Source: Phenylobacterium sp. RIFCSPHIGHO2_01_FULL_69_31
GTDB taxonomy: Bacteria; Pseudomonadota; Alphaproteobacteria; Caulobacterales; Caulobacteraceae
DNA: 40,112 bases
Reading direction: 5' to 3'
NCBI RefSeq assembly: GCF_001824475.1
Contig: NZ_MHXN01000012.1
Coordinates: 1-40,112, forward strand
Shown: positions 1-8,609 of the stretch, one piece after another
How positions within the stretch are numbered: the first letter of the stretch is position 1
Layout: each line of letters starts with the position of its first letter
Program-made: the position numbers and the translations under genes
Notes under the pieces: model-generated
Told to the model about the DNA's origin: nothing
Seen by the model: only the letters and a program-made list of their open reading frames with translations
The model's database searches: none

Positions 1-159
1 GCATCGACAGGCCGAACACATGGCCGCACCGACCAGCTCTGCAACAGCTCAAGAACACCCTTGCCGACGGAGAGCCGTCCACACAGGGTCGAAGCAGGCC
101 CTTGAACACCGCATCACCGGACCCGCCCGCGATCTGTGAGGACACAAGTCCAGGCGGTG

Positions 160-1389
160 CTACCCCGGAATCTTCAGCCCCAGCTCCCGCAGCAGCTTGA
201 ACCAGGCCTCCCGCCCCTTGGCGCGGCTGAACATGGCCTCGGCCGTGACCCGCGCCGCCGCCCGCAGCGGCCGGGAGGCCTCGGGATCGCGGCACGCGGC
301 GATCATGGCGCCGGAGAGGGCGTCCACGTCGAAGAACGGCAGCAGCCGGCCGTTCTTCCCGTCCTGGATCGCATCGCGCACGGGGGCGGTGTCGGACCCG
401 ATCACATAGCACCCCGACGCCATCGACTCCGAAAGCGACCACGAGAGGACGAAGGGGTAGGTGTAGTAGACATGCGCCGCGCCCAGGCGCAGGGCGGCTA
501 GCATCCGCTCGTGCGCCACCCGACCCAGGAAGTGCACCCGCGCCGGGTCGTAGTCGATGCCCTGGAAACAGGCGTCCTTCCAGGTCATGCCTTCGGGGGC
601 CGCGGCGCCATAGGGCTTCTTGGTCGGATCGCCGATGAGGATCACCTGCGCCTCCGGGACCTCGCGCAGCAGCCGGGGCAGGGCGCGCGCCAGGATGTGC
701 AGTCCGCGCAGGGGCTCCATGTGGTTGTTCACGTGGGTGATCACGGGCGTACCGGGCTCGATCACGCGCCCGTCGTCCAGGGCGAACGGTTCGGGCGGGC
801 CGGGGCGGATGGCGTCCATGTCTACGCCTTCGTGGAACACCCGCGTGGCCTCGCGAAAGCGCGGGGGCAGGGTGCTGGCCTGGAACGGCGTCGGCGTCAC
901 GATCGCATCGGCCTCGGCGTAGGCGACGGCCATCATGCCGTTCTTGGCGTCGGCGCGCAGCACCGCCTCCTGGTCGTGGGCCTGGAACTCGGTGTCGAAG
1001 CCCACGTCGAAGCCGCGGCCGTGGTAGTAGAACTCGGCGAAGGCGACCCGCTTGGCATTGGGAAAGACCTCGGAGATGAAGGTCATCTCGCCCCAGCCCG
1101 GATGGCCGACGATCACCGCCGGGTCCCAGCCTTCGTTCCTCAGCGCCATCGCCGCGTCATAGGCGCTGCGGGCCCGGATCAGGTCCGCCTCCGCGCGCGT
1201 GGCCAACGGAAAGATACCGGGCGTCGAGCCGCGCTGCAGGGTGTAGCGGGCGATTTTCACGCCGGTCATGCCGCGGGCGTGGTGCTGGCCGACCGCCAGG
1301 CACGGCACGCCCCGCGCCAGCAGCTGCTGCGCCAGGTCCCCGAACTGGCCGGGGAAGTTGTTGTGGATGAAAAGCACGCCGTTGGACAT
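160..1389 (-). CDS. Family 4-type glycosyltransferase
   Basis: A 409-residue protein with the two-domain GT-B layout of retaining family 4 glycosyltransferases. It begins with a beta strand and loop (VLFIHNNFPGQFG) typical of the N-terminal Rossmann fold. The C-terminal half carries the nucleotide-sugar region, with HVNNHMEPLRG near the domain junction and SWSLSESMASG, an E-x7-E-like stretch, followed by GSDTAPVRD. It should transfer a sugar from an activated donor to a surface glycan or protein; the acceptor cannot be read from sequence. The frame extends 44 codons upstream, but that part is arginine-rich and runs towards the tRNA gene. I chose the ATG at 1387-1389, which starts directly before the conserved strand. 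The gene follows tRNA-Leu on the same strand and has no other glycan genes nearby. Confidence 0.88.
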   Translation of the reverse strand: MSNGVLFIHNNFPGQFGDLAQQLLARGVPCLAVGQHHARGMTGVKIARYTLQRGSTPGIFPLATRAEADLIRARSAYDAAMALRNEGWDPAVIVGHPGWGEMTFISEVFPNAKRVAFAEFYYHGRGFDVGFDTEFQAHDQEAVLRADAKNGMMAVAYAEADAIVTPTPFQASTLPPRFREATRVFHEGVDMDAIRPGPPEPFALDDGRVIEPGTPVITHVNNHMEPLRGLHILARALPRLLREVPEAQVILIGDPTKKPYGAAAPEGMTWKDACFQGIDYDPARVHFLGRVAHERMLAALRLGAAHVYYTYPFVLSWSLSESMASGCYVIGSDTAPVRDAIQDGKNGRLLPFFDVDALSGAMIAACRDPEASRPLRAAARVTAEAMFSRAKGREAWFKLLRELGLKIPG

Positions 1390-1491
1390 GGCCGCGTTCT
1401 GCCTTGCGCCCGCGCGGCTGTCACGCCCCGGACGGCAGCGCTTTCCCGGGAGACGGCTTGCCGAGCCGAAGCGCGCCCGGCGCGCGAAGGC

Positions 1492-1576
1492 TGGTGCGGA
1501 TGAGAGGAGTCGAACCTCCACGCCTTGCGGCGCTGGAACCTAAATCCAGTGCGTCTACCAATTCCGCCACATCCGC
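1492..1576 (-). tRNA. tRNA-Leu (anticodon UAG)
   Basis: Read on the minus strand, the gene starts GCGGATG and ends CATCCGC-A-CCA, giving a perfect 7-bp acceptor stem with an encoded CCA (1492-1494). The anticodon arm is CTGGA-TTTAGGT-TCCAG, so the anticodon is TAG (UAG, reading CUN leucine codons). There is a long variable arm (GCGCCGCAAGGCGT), as expected for a class II tRNA, and the T arm contains GGTTCGACTCC. Length with CCA is 85 nt. Confidence 0.97.
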
Positions 1577-1591
1577 GTGGGGTAGCGGCCT

Positions 1592-1620
1592 GCCATCGCG
1601 GGCCGCGGGGCCGGCGTCAA
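1592..1620 (-). promoter_or_regulatory. Possible promoter of tRNA-Leu
   Basis: On the minus strand a TTGACG hexamer (1615-1620) lies about 40 bases upstream of the tRNA 5' end, the right place for a -35 element. The expected -10 position reads GATGGC, a poor match. The -35 match is clear, the rest is inference. Confidence 0.3.
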
Positions 1621-1758
1621 GGGGCAGGGGGCTTGGAGGCGCCGGTTCCCCGTGACATAAGGGCCGCTTCGCGCCGCCGGGCCCCGTCCGGCGGCCTTCC
1701 CCGTTTGACGCCATGAACGGACAAGGCGCGCGTCGCGCAGGGTCCAGGAAACTTGAGA

Positions 1759-3123
1759 ATGTCGATGCAAATCGTTGAGAAGTCTGGTGAAGGCCTGAGC
1801 CGCGTCTACGGCGTGACGGTCCCCATGTCGGACCTGACCGAGCGTCTGGAAGCCCGGATCAAGGAGATCGCCCCCACCCTCAACGTCAAGGGCTTCCGCC
1901 CCGGCAAGGTGCCGCCGGCCCACGTGCGTCGCCTGTACGGCAAGTCCATCATGAGCGAAGTGGTCCAGCAGAGCCTGACCGAGACCACCCAGAAGATCCT
2001 GGACGACAACAAGCTGCGCCCCGCCGGCGAGCCCGAGCTGAAGCCGGAAGGCGACATCGAGGCGGTGATGGATGGCAAGGCCGACCTGGCCTACGAGCTG
2101 TCGATCGACCTGATGCCCGAGTTCGAGCCGGTGGACGGCGCCTCGCTGTCGCTGACCAAGCCGGTCTACACCCCGACCGATAAGGAAGTGGACGAGGCGG
2201 TGGCCGAGCTGGCCAGCCAGAACCGCACCTACGAGGCCAAGACCGGCAAGACCGTGAAGGCCAAGGACGGCGACCAGGTGGTCATCGACTTCATCGGCCG
2301 CGTGGACGGCGAAGCCTTCGAGGGCGGCACGGCGAACGACGTCGAGCTGGTCCTGGGTTCGGGCCAGTTCATCCCGGGCTTCGAGGCCCAGCTGGTGGGC
2401 GCCAAGCCGGACAGCGACGTGACGGTGAAGGTGACCTTCCCGACCGACTACCAGGCCGCCAACCTGGCCGGCAAGGACGCCGAGTTCGAGACCAAGGTGA
2501 AGGAAGTGCGCGGCCCGGTCGACTCGCCGGCCGACGACGAGTTCGCCAAGCGCCTTGGCCTCGACAGCCTGGAGAAGCTCAAGGAGCTGGTGAAGGGCAA
2601 CCTGGAAGAACAGTACGCCGGCGCCTCGCGCTTCAAGCTGAAGCGCGCCCTGCTGGACGAGCTGGACTCCAAGCACGACTTCCCGCTGCCGCCGAAGATG
2701 GTCGAGGCCGAGTTCGCTTCGATCTGGGGCCAGGTGCAGCAGGACAAGGAAGCCGGCCAGCTCCCCCCCGAGGACGCCGATAAGTCCGAGGAGCAGCTTC
2801 AGAAGGAATATCGCAAAATCGCCGAGCGCCGCGTGCGCCTGGGCCTGGTGCTCGCCGAAATCGGCCGCGCCAACAACGTCCAGGTGACCGAGCAGGAGCT
2901 GAACGAGGCGATCCGCCGCGAAGCCATCAAGTACGGCCCGCAGGCCCAGCAGGTGTTCAACCTGCTGCGCGAGAACCAGAACGCCCAGGCCCAGCTGCGC
3001 GCCCCGATCTTCGAGGACAAGGTCGTCGACCTCATCGTCTCCAAGGCCAAGGTCAAGGAGAAGAAGGTCTCGAAGGACGAGCTGATGAAGGAAGACGACC
3101 TGCCGGAAGGCTACACCGAGTAG
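1759..3123 (+). CDS. tig: Trigger factor (ribosome-associated chaperone and peptidyl-prolyl isomerase)
   Basis: A 454-residue trigger factor, the chaperone that docks at the ribosome exit tunnel and folds nascent chains. The N-terminal domain carries the ribosome-binding signature GFRPGKVP (about residues 45-52). The middle FKBP-type domain is recognisable from [15 protein letters not shown] through [15 protein letters not shown]. The C-terminal helical chaperone domain ends in a charged tail rich in K and E. A TTG at 1753 and ATGs at 1759 and 1765 are possible starts. An AGGA at 1745-1748 is best spaced for 1759; the family start (MQIVEKS) would fit 1765. In many bacteria tig precedes clpP, but here a palindromic repeat and an opposing small gene follow. 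Confidence 0.97.
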   Translation: MSMQIVEKSGEGLSRVYGVTVPMSDLTERLEARIKEIAPTLNVKGFRPGKVPPAHVRRLYGKSIMSEVVQQSLTETTQKILDDNKLRPAGEPELKPEGDIEAVMDGKADLAYELSIDLMPEFEPVDGASLSLTKPVYTPTDKEVDEAVAELASQNRTYEAKTGKTVKAKDGDQVVIDFIGRVDGEAFEGGTANDVELVLGSGQFIPGFEAQLVGAKPDSDVTVKVTFPTDYQAANLAGKDAEFETKVKEVRGPVDSPADDEFAKRLGLDSLEKLKELVKGNLEEQYAGASRFKLKRALLDELDSKHDFPLPPKMVEAEFASIWGQVQQDKEAGQLPPEDADKSEEQLQKEYRKIAERRVRLGLVLAEIGRANNVQVTEQELNEAIRREAIKYGPQAQQVFNLLRENQNAQAQLRAPIFEDKVVDLIVSKAKVKEKKVSKDELMKEDDLPEGYTE

Positions 3124-3143
3124 GTCGCTTCCGCGCACACGGT

Positions 3144-3290
3144 GTCATCCCGGTTTCGCCGCAGGCGAAGACCGGGACCCCGGAGCGCCGGATCAGATCC
3201 AGATAAAGCGACGGCGCCGCCTCGGTTCGAGACGGCGCCGTTTGCACATTGGGGTCCCGGTCTTGCGCTGGCGCGGAAACCGGGACGACC
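3144..3290. repeat. Nested palindromic repeat element downstream of tig
   Basis: Two arms of about 38 bases (3144-3182 and 3251-3290) are imperfect inverted copies, sharing the CCCGGTTT and AAGACCGGGACCCC blocks. Each arm can also fold on itself (CCCGGT-TTCGCC-GCA-GGCGAA-ACCGGG in the left arm). In the centre sits a third, perfect hairpin. This is the architecture of REP/BIME-type intergenic repeats. Only this copy is in the window. Confidence 0.7.
3211..3245 (+). terminator. Hairpin, probable tig terminator
   Basis: A perfect 9-bp stem (ACGGCGCCG at 3211-3219 with CGGCGCCGT at 3233-3241) is extended inward by CTCG/CGAG around a GTT loop, and followed by TTTG. The T-run is short, so termination is plausible but not certain. 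The stem is symmetrical and could serve the opposing small gene as well. Confidence 0.55.
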
Positions 3291-3293
3291 GCT

Positions 3294-3485
3294 TTACAGC
3301 GAACGCAGGTGACGCAGGGCCTCGCCGTTCTCCACCTGAGCCCGCCGTTCGTTGATGGCGCGGTGCAGGTCCAGCGCCTCGGTCGGATCCAGCGGCGACA
3401 GGGCGGTCGGATCCAGGTCTTCGAAGGCGACGTCCTCGAAAGTAACCGGCGCGCCTTCGGGCACGCGTTCGCGCGGCATGTCCAT
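3294..3485 (-). CDS. Small hypothetical protein (63 aa), acidic
   Basis: A 63-residue protein I do not recognise. It is acidic in the first half (EDVAFEDLDP) and ends in a charged amphipathic helix (LHRAINERRAQVENGEALRHLRSL); it has no signal peptide, membrane segment or cysteine. The start at 3485 is supported by a GGGAGA ribosome-binding site seven bases upstream. An AT-rich patch at 3528-3552 upstream may hold its promoter. It is convergent with tig across the palindromic repeat. Real coding is likely because of the strong ribosome-binding site and the conserved-looking helix, but no function can be given. Confidence 0.65.
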   Translation of the reverse strand: MDMPRERVPEGAPVTFEDVAFEDLDPTALSPLDPTEALDLHRAINERRAQVENGEALRHLRSL

Positions 3486-3789
3486 GTCGGTTCTCCCACA
3501 GCTCCGCCCCGGCGGAGCCCTCTCCCACGATTAAGGTATCATTTACCCGTCACACCCGCCAACGGCCGCGCGGCCCGAAAGCTGCGCCGCGCGATCACAC
3601 TCTGGTGTGGATGTTCATGCCCCTCGGGCCGGCAGGTCGAAGCGGGTCTTCGGAACGGAGCGCCAGGAATCGGTGAACCTTGATCAGGAAACGGTTGGCT
3701 TCCCTGGCGACGCGGACGTAACCTGTTCTTCCATCGCCGCGTCGGGGCGTGGAGCCATCTCTGCCGAGCGCAGAGTCGACTTCCTGTCC
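3486..3789. other. Gene-free leader region
   Basis: About 300 bases between the divergent small gene and the oxidoreductase operon. The first 70 bases hold an AT-rich patch (3528-3552), otherwise rare in this window, which probably contains promoters. I see no RNA gene or convincing coding frame. The stretch should contain the promoter and a long 5' leader for the operon. Confidence 0.4.
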
Positions 3790-3813
3790 CCGGGAGTAGA
3801 GCGTCCCGGAGGA
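3790..3813 (+). promoter_or_regulatory. Hairpin touching the ribosome-binding site of the oxidoreductase operon
   Basis: CCGGGA (3790-3795) pairs perfectly with TCCCGG (3804-3809) around an 8-base loop. The Shine-Dalgarno sequence GGAGGA (3808-3813) shares its first two bases with the 3' arm. It sits eight bases before a TTG codon and decides that start. The hairpin could modulate initiation; that is inference. Confidence 0.45.
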
Positions 3814-3821
3814 AGCGAGTT

Positions 3822-5612
3822 TTGCAGCGCACGCGTGAGCTTGAGTCCGACTACTTTCACAAGGTCGTCGATTGCCAGTGGGCCTGTCCGGCCCACACCC
3901 CCGTCCCGGAGTACATCCGCCTGATCGCGGAGGGCCGCTACTCCGAAGCCTACATGATCAACTGGAAGTCCAACGTCTTCCCGGGGATTCTCGGGCGGAC
4001 CTGCGACCGCCCCTGCGAGCCCGCCTGCCGCCGGGGCCGGGTGGAGGACGAGCCGGTGGCGATCTGCCGGCTGAAGCGGGTCGCCGCCGACAACAAGTCG
4101 GACGTCACCGGCCTGATGCCGCCGCCCGCCGCCGCGCCTAACGGCAAGCGGATCGCCCTCGTGGGCTGCGGCCCGGCCTCGCTGACCGTGGCGCGGGACC
4201 TCGCGCCCCTGGGCTACCAGCTCACCATCTTCGACGGCGAGGCCCGGTCGGCCGGGATGATCCGCAGCCAGATCCCGCGCTTCCGCCTGCCCGAGGAGGT
4301 GATCGACGAGGAGGTCGGCTACGTCCAGGCCCTCGGCGGCGTCGAGATGCGCTTCGGCCAGCGGATCGACAGCCTGAAAGCGCTGCTGGAGGAGGGCTAC
4401 GACGCCGTCTTCGTCGGCTCCGGCGCCCCGCGCGGCCGCGACCTGGACCTGCCGGGCCGACAGGAGGCCGCCGCCAATATCCACATCGGCATCGACTGGC
4501 TGAGCTCGGTCTCCTTCGGCCACATCGAGCGGATCGGCCGCCGCGTGATCGTCCTCGGCGGCGGCAACACCGCCATGGACTGCTGCCGCACCTCGCGCCG
4601 CCTGGGCGGCGAGGACGTGAAGGTGATCGTCCGCTCCGGCTTCGAGGAGATGAAGGCGTCCCCCTGGGAGAAGGAGGACGCGATGCACGAGGACATCCCG
4701 ATCCTCAACTACCGCGTCCCCAAGGCCTTCACCCACGACGGCGGGCGGCTGACCGGCGTGCTCTTCGAGGTGGTGAAAGCGGAGTTCGACGACCGGGGCC
4801 GACGCCGGCTCGTCCCCTCCGGCGAGCCGGACGAGCACTACGAATGCGACGACGTGCTGGTGGCCGTGGGGCAGGAGAACGCGTTCCCCTGGATCGAGAC
4901 CGACATCGGCCTTCAGTTCGACGAATGGCATATGCCCCAGGTCGACCCGGCCAGCTTCCAGTCGACCCTCCCCAACGTCTTCTTCGGCGGCGATGCGGCC
5001 TTCGGGCCCAAGAACATCATCTGGGCGGTGGCGCAGGGCCACGAGGCCGCGGTCTCGATCCACAAGTTCAGCTGCGGCGAGGACGTGAGCGTCCGTCCGC
5101 CGCCCGGCGTGACTCTCGTGAGCCAGAAGATGGGCATCCACGAGTGGAGCTACGACAACGACGTCTCCAACGACCACCGCTACCGGGTCCCGCTGCTCGA
5201 CAAGAAGGAAGCCCTGACCAACGTGCGCCTCGAGGTCGAGCTGGGTTTCGACCGGGAGCTGGGCCTGAAGGAGGCGCAGCGCTGCCTGAACTGCGACGTC
5301 CAGACGGTGTTCGCCGACAAGCTGTGCATTGAGTGCGACGCCTGCGTCGACATCTGCCCGATGGACTGCATCACCTTCACCGAGGACGGTGAGGAAGCCG
5401 ACCTGCGCGGTCGCCTGAAGGCGGCGGCCACGAACCTGACCCAGGATCTCTATGTCTCCGGCAAGCTGGCCACCGGCCGGGTGATGGCCAAGGACGAGGA
5501 CGTCTGCCTGCACTGCGGCCTATGCGCCGAACGGTGCCCCACGGGCGCCTGGGACATGCAGAAGTTCTATCTCGAGATGACGCACGCGGGGCCGCAATGC
5601 CTGAGTCAGTAA
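3822..5612 (+). CDS. GltD-like FAD/NAD(P) oxidoreductase fused to a 2x[4Fe-4S] ferredoxin domain
   Basis: A 596-residue flavoprotein. Residues 1-100 form the cysteine-rich iron-sulfur domain of the glutamate-synthase small-subunit family (C18, C22, then C61, C65, C69 in CDRPCEPACR). The FAD site follows (VGCGPAS, about 114-120), then the NAD(P) site (VLGGGNTAMD, about 242-255) and the GGDAAFGP motif. The C-terminus adds two ferredoxin clusters, CIECDACVDICP (about 502-515) and CLHCGLCAERCP (about 562-575). It should pass electrons between NAD(P)(H), FAD and iron-sulfur clusters. It overlaps korA by 16 bases, so it is probably the electron-exchange subunit of the 2-oxoacid oxidoreductase rather than a glutamate synthase; no large GltB subunit is present. 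The start is TTG, chosen for its GGAGGA ribosome-binding site. Confidence 0.9.
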   Translation: MQRTRELESDYFHKVVDCQWACPAHTPVPEYIRLIAEGRYSEAYMINWKSNVFPGILGRTCDRPCEPACRRGRVEDEPVAICRLKRVAADNKSDVTGLMPPPAAAPNGKRIALVGCGPASLTVARDLAPLGYQLTIFDGEARSAGMIRSQIPRFRLPEEVIDEEVGYVQALGGVEMRFGQRIDSLKALLEEGYDAVFVGSGAPRGRDLDLPGRQEAAANIHIGIDWLSSVSFGHIERIGRRVIVLGGGNTAMDCCRTSRRLGGEDVKVIVRSGFEEMKASPWEKEDAMHEDIPILNYRVPKAFTHDGGRLTGVLFEVVKAEFDDRGRRRLVPSGEPDEHYECDDVLVAVGQENAFPWIETDIGLQFDEWHMPQVDPASFQSTLPNVFFGGDAAFGPKNIIWAVAQGHEAAVSIHKFSCGEDVSVRPPPGVTLVSQKMGIHEWSYDNDVSNDHRYRVPLLDKKEALTNVRLEVELGFDRELGLKEAQRCLNCDVQTVFADKLCIECDACVDICPMDCITFTEDGEEADLRGRLKAAATNLTQDLYVSGKLATGRVMAKDEDVCLHCGLCAERCPTGAWDMQKFYLEMTHAGPQCLSQ

Positions 5613-7453
5613 CGGCAGGGGGGCAGGCGTCGGGCGGCAAGCCCCGGATCAACGACTTCGTCGTCAAGTTCGCCAATGTGAACGGCTCGGGATCGGCCAG
5701 CGCCAACGGCCTCTTCGCCCGCTCGGTGATGCGGATGGGCGTGCCGGTGGCGGCGCGCAACATCTTCCCGTCGAACATTCAGGGCCTCCCCACCTGGTAC
5801 GAGGTGCGGATCACCGAGGCGGGGTATCTGGGCCGGCGCGGCGGCGTCGACCTGATGGTCGCCATGAACCCCCAGACCTGGGATCGGGATCTGGCCGAGA
5901 TCGAGAGCGGGGGCTTCCTGTTATACGACTCCACCAAGCCGATCCCGCCCTCGCGCTTCCGGGACGACATCACCGTCATCGGCGTGCCGCTGACGGCCAT
6001 GTGCAACGAGGCCTACGAGCTTCCGCGCGAACGCCAGCTCTTCAAGAACACCATATATGTCGGGGCCTTGGCGGCGCTTCTTGGCATCGACCTGGCCGCC
6101 ATCGAGAGCCTCCTGACCGACGACTTCGCCGGCAAGGACCGGCTGATCAAGGCCAATGTCGAGGCCCTGCACATGGGCCACGGCTATGTCCGCGAGCGCC
6201 TGGCGCCGCTGCCGCTGCAGGTCCGGCCCGCCAACGGCGTGGGCGACCGGATCTATGTGGAGGGCAACCAGGCCGCGGCCCTGGGCGCGGTCTATGGCGG
6301 GGCCACCGTCTGCGCCTGGTATCCGATCACGCCGTCCACCTCACTTGCCGAGGCTTTTACCAGCTATTGCCAGGACTTGCGGACAGATCCTGAGACCGGA
6401 AAGGGCCGCTGCGCGATCATCCAGGCCGAGGACGAGATCGCCTCCATCGGCATGGTCGTCGGCGCCGGCTGGAACGGCTGCCGCGCCTTCACCGCCACCT
6501 CGGGGCCCGGCGTGTCGCTGATGACCGAGTTCATCGGCCTCTCGTACTTCGCCGAGATCCCGGCGGTGATCTTCGACGTCCAGCGGGGCGGGCCGTCCAC
6601 CGGCATGCCCACCCGCACGCAACAGGCGGATCTGCTGGCCGCCGCCTACGCCGGCCACGGCGACACCAAGCACCCGATGCTGCTGCCCGCCGACCCCGGC
6701 GAATGCTTCGAGATGGGGGCCCAGGCGTTCGACCTGGCCGACCGGCTGCAGACCACGGTTTTCGTCATGCTCGACCTCGACATCGGCATGAACGAGTGGC
6801 TGACCGAGCCCTTCCGCTGGGACGACACCCGCCGCCTCGACCGCGGCAAGGTCATGACCGCCGAGCAGCTGGAGGCGGGCGCGGACTTCGGCCGCTACAA
6901 GGACGTGGACGGCGACGGCATCCCCTACCGCACCTATCCGGGCACGCACCCCACCAAGGGCGGCTACTTCACCCGCGGCACCTCGCGGAACCCCTACGCC
7001 CGCTACTCGGAGGAGGGCGCGGTCTACGTCGACAACATGGAGCGGCTGCTCCGCAAGTTCGAGACCGCCAAGGCCCTGGTCCCGGCGCCGGTGATCCGGC
7101 CCGCCAAGGGCAAGACCCGCGAGGGCGTCATCTATTTCGGCTCCACCACCCCGGCCATGCACGAGGCCTTGGAGATGCTTGAGGCGCAGGGACGGCGGCT
7201 GAACGCGCTGCGCGTGCGGGCCTTCCCCTTCGCCGACGAGGTCTTCGACTTCATCGCCCAGCACGACCGCGTCTACCTGATCGAGCAGAACCGCGACGCC
7301 CAGCTGCGCACCCTGGTGATGACCGAGGGCGACGTGGACCCCGCCAAGCTCGTCTCCATCCTCCACTACGACGGCACCCCCATCACCGCCCGCTTCATCG
7401 CCGGCGCCATCGCCCAGCGCATGCAGGTGGGCCAGATCGAGGCTGCGGAATGA
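5597..7453 (+). CDS. korA: 2-oxoacid:ferredoxin oxidoreductase, fused gamma-alpha subunit (KorA type)
   Basis: A 618-residue subunit. The N-terminal gamma domain starts with the GSGSASANG loop (residues 30-38). From about residue 215 comes the alpha domain with GNQAAALGAVYGG and YPITPST (about 241), the pyruvate/2-oxoglutarate:ferredoxin oxidoreductase alpha signature. The TRGTSRNPYARYSEE region and a C-terminal Rossmann-like domain follow. With KorB it makes the thiamine-diphosphate enzyme that oxidatively decarboxylates a 2-oxoacid with CoA. 2-Oxoglutarate is the likely substrate from the fused layout, but a branched-chain or indolepyruvate substrate is not excluded. The frame opens upstream of 5597; I chose this ATG because it precedes the conserved domain. 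It overlaps the upstream gene by 16 bases and korB by 4 (ATGA). Confidence 0.9.
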   Translation: MPESVTAGGQASGGKPRINDFVVKFANVNGSGSASANGLFARSVMRMGVPVAARNIFPSNIQGLPTWYEVRITEAGYLGRRGGVDLMVAMNPQTWDRDLAEIESGGFLLYDSTKPIPPSRFRDDITVIGVPLTAMCNEAYELPRERQLFKNTIYVGALAALLGIDLAAIESLLTDDFAGKDRLIKANVEALHMGHGYVRERLAPLPLQVRPANGVGDRIYVEGNQAAALGAVYGGATVCAWYPITPSTSLAEAFTSYCQDLRTDPETGKGRCAIIQAEDEIASIGMVVGAGWNGCRAFTATSGPGVSLMTEFIGLSYFAEIPAVIFDVQRGGPSTGMPTRTQQADLLAAAYAGHGDTKHPMLLPADPGECFEMGAQAFDLADRLQTTVFVMLDLDIGMNEWLTEPFRWDDTRRLDRGKVMTAEQLEAGADFGRYKDVDGDGIPYRTYPGTHPTKGGYFTRGTSRNPYARYSEEGAVYVDNMERLLRKFETAKALVPAPVIRPAKGKTREGVIYFGSTTPAMHEALEMLEAQGRRLNALRVRAFPFADEVFDFIAQHDRVYLIEQNRDAQLRTLVMTEGDVDPAKLVSILHYDGTPITARFIAGAIAQRMQVGQIEAAE

Positions 7454-8505
7454 CCTACATCCTGAAGCCCCAGCTGCATCACCCCAGCCTGCCGACCAAC
7501 AGCCTGGGCTACACGCGCCGCGACTACGAGGGCTCGGTCTCGACCCTCTGCGCCGGCTGCGGCCACGACAGCATCTCGTCGGCCATCATCCAGGCCTGTT
7601 TCGAGCTGGAGCTGCCGCCGCACCGGGTGGCCAAGCTCTCCGGCATCGGTTGTTCGTCCAAGACGCCCGACTACTTCCTGGGCGCCAGCCACGGCTTCAA
7701 TACCGTCCACGGCCGCATGCCCTCGGTGCTGACCGGCGCCAACCTCGCCAACCGCGAGCTGATCTACCTCGGCGTCTCCGGCGACGGCGATTCCGCCTCC
7801 ATCGGCCTCGGCCAGTTCGCTCACGCCATCCGCCGCGGCGTGAACATGCTCTACATCGTCGAGAACAACGGCGTGTACGGCCTGACGAAGGGCCAGTTCT
7901 CGGCCACCTCCGACAAGGGTTCCAAGTCCAAGCGGGGCGTGGTCAACCACGACGCCGGCATCGACATGGTCAGCCTGGCCCTCCAGATGGGCGCCACCTT
8001 CGTCGGCCGCAGCTTCTCCGGCGACAAGGCCCAGCTCGTGCCCCTGATCAAGGCGGGCCTGGCGCACAAGGGCGCCGCCTTCATCGACTGCATCTCCCCT
8101 TGCGTGCAGTTCAACAACCACCCGGGCTCGACCAAGAGTTTCGACTACGTCCGCGAGCACAACGAGGTGGTGAACCGGCTGGACGTCATTACCCCGCGCG
8201 ACCCGATCCACGTGGACTACAAGCCGGGCGAGACCGTGCGGGTCCAGCAGCACGACGGCTCGGTCCTGTCGCTGCACAAGCTGAACGAGCTCTACAACCC
8301 CAACAGCCGCGCCCAGGCCCTGGGCTACCTCCAGGCGCGGCAGGCGAGGGGCCAGATCGTCACCGGCCTCCTCTTCGTCGATCCCGAGGCCGGCGACCTC
8401 CACGACGCCGTCGGCACCGTCGACACGCCGCTCAACCAGCTCTCCGAAGCCGAGCTCGTGCCAGGCCAGGCCGCCCTCGATCGCATCAACGCCAGCCTGC
8501 GGTAG
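7450..8505 (+). CDS. korB: 2-oxoacid:ferredoxin oxidoreductase, beta subunit (KorB type)
   Basis: A 351-residue thiamine-diphosphate subunit. The diphosphate/Mg motif is GDGDSASIG (from residue 111) followed by NN at 139-140. Cysteines C34 and C37 (CAGCGH), C68 (GIGCSS) and C214/C218 (CISPC) match the ligands of the proximal [4Fe-4S] cluster in this family. Together with KorA it forms the catalytic core; electrons should leave through the iron-sulfur flavoprotein encoded first in the operon. It starts in an ATGA overlap with korA, so translation is probably coupled. Its last 25 or so codons are partly duplicated about 1.5 kb downstream, after the DUF2254 gene, which suggests a rearrangement at its 3' end. 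Confidence 0.93.
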   Translation: MTYILKPQLHHPSLPTNSLGYTRRDYEGSVSTLCAGCGHDSISSAIIQACFELELPPHRVAKLSGIGCSSKTPDYFLGASHGFNTVHGRMPSVLTGANLANRELIYLGVSGDGDSASIGLGQFAHAIRRGVNMLYIVENNGVYGLTKGQFSATSDKGSKSKRGVVNHDAGIDMVSLALQMGATFVGRSFSGDKAQLVPLIKAGLAHKGAAFIDCISPCVQFNNHPGSTKSFDYVREHNEVVNRLDVITPRDPIHVDYKPGETVRVQQHDGSVLSLHKLNELYNPNSRAQALGYLQARQARGQIVTGLLFVDPEAGDLHDAVGTVDTPLNQLSEAELVPGQAALDRINASLR

Positions 8506-8609
8506 TCGTCGCCCGCGCCGGAGCGGCGGGTCCCCGCGGAACCACGGCGCCGCTTGGCGGTTAGCGAACCGATCCTGCCGCTCATCGCGGCGCGGGGCGG
8601 GGAGACCGG

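Noticed and set aside
3684..5513. A 609-codon open frame on the minus strand
   Set aside because: Antisense to the GltD-like flavoprotein with clear FAD and iron-sulfur motifs; low-complexity sequence without any domain.
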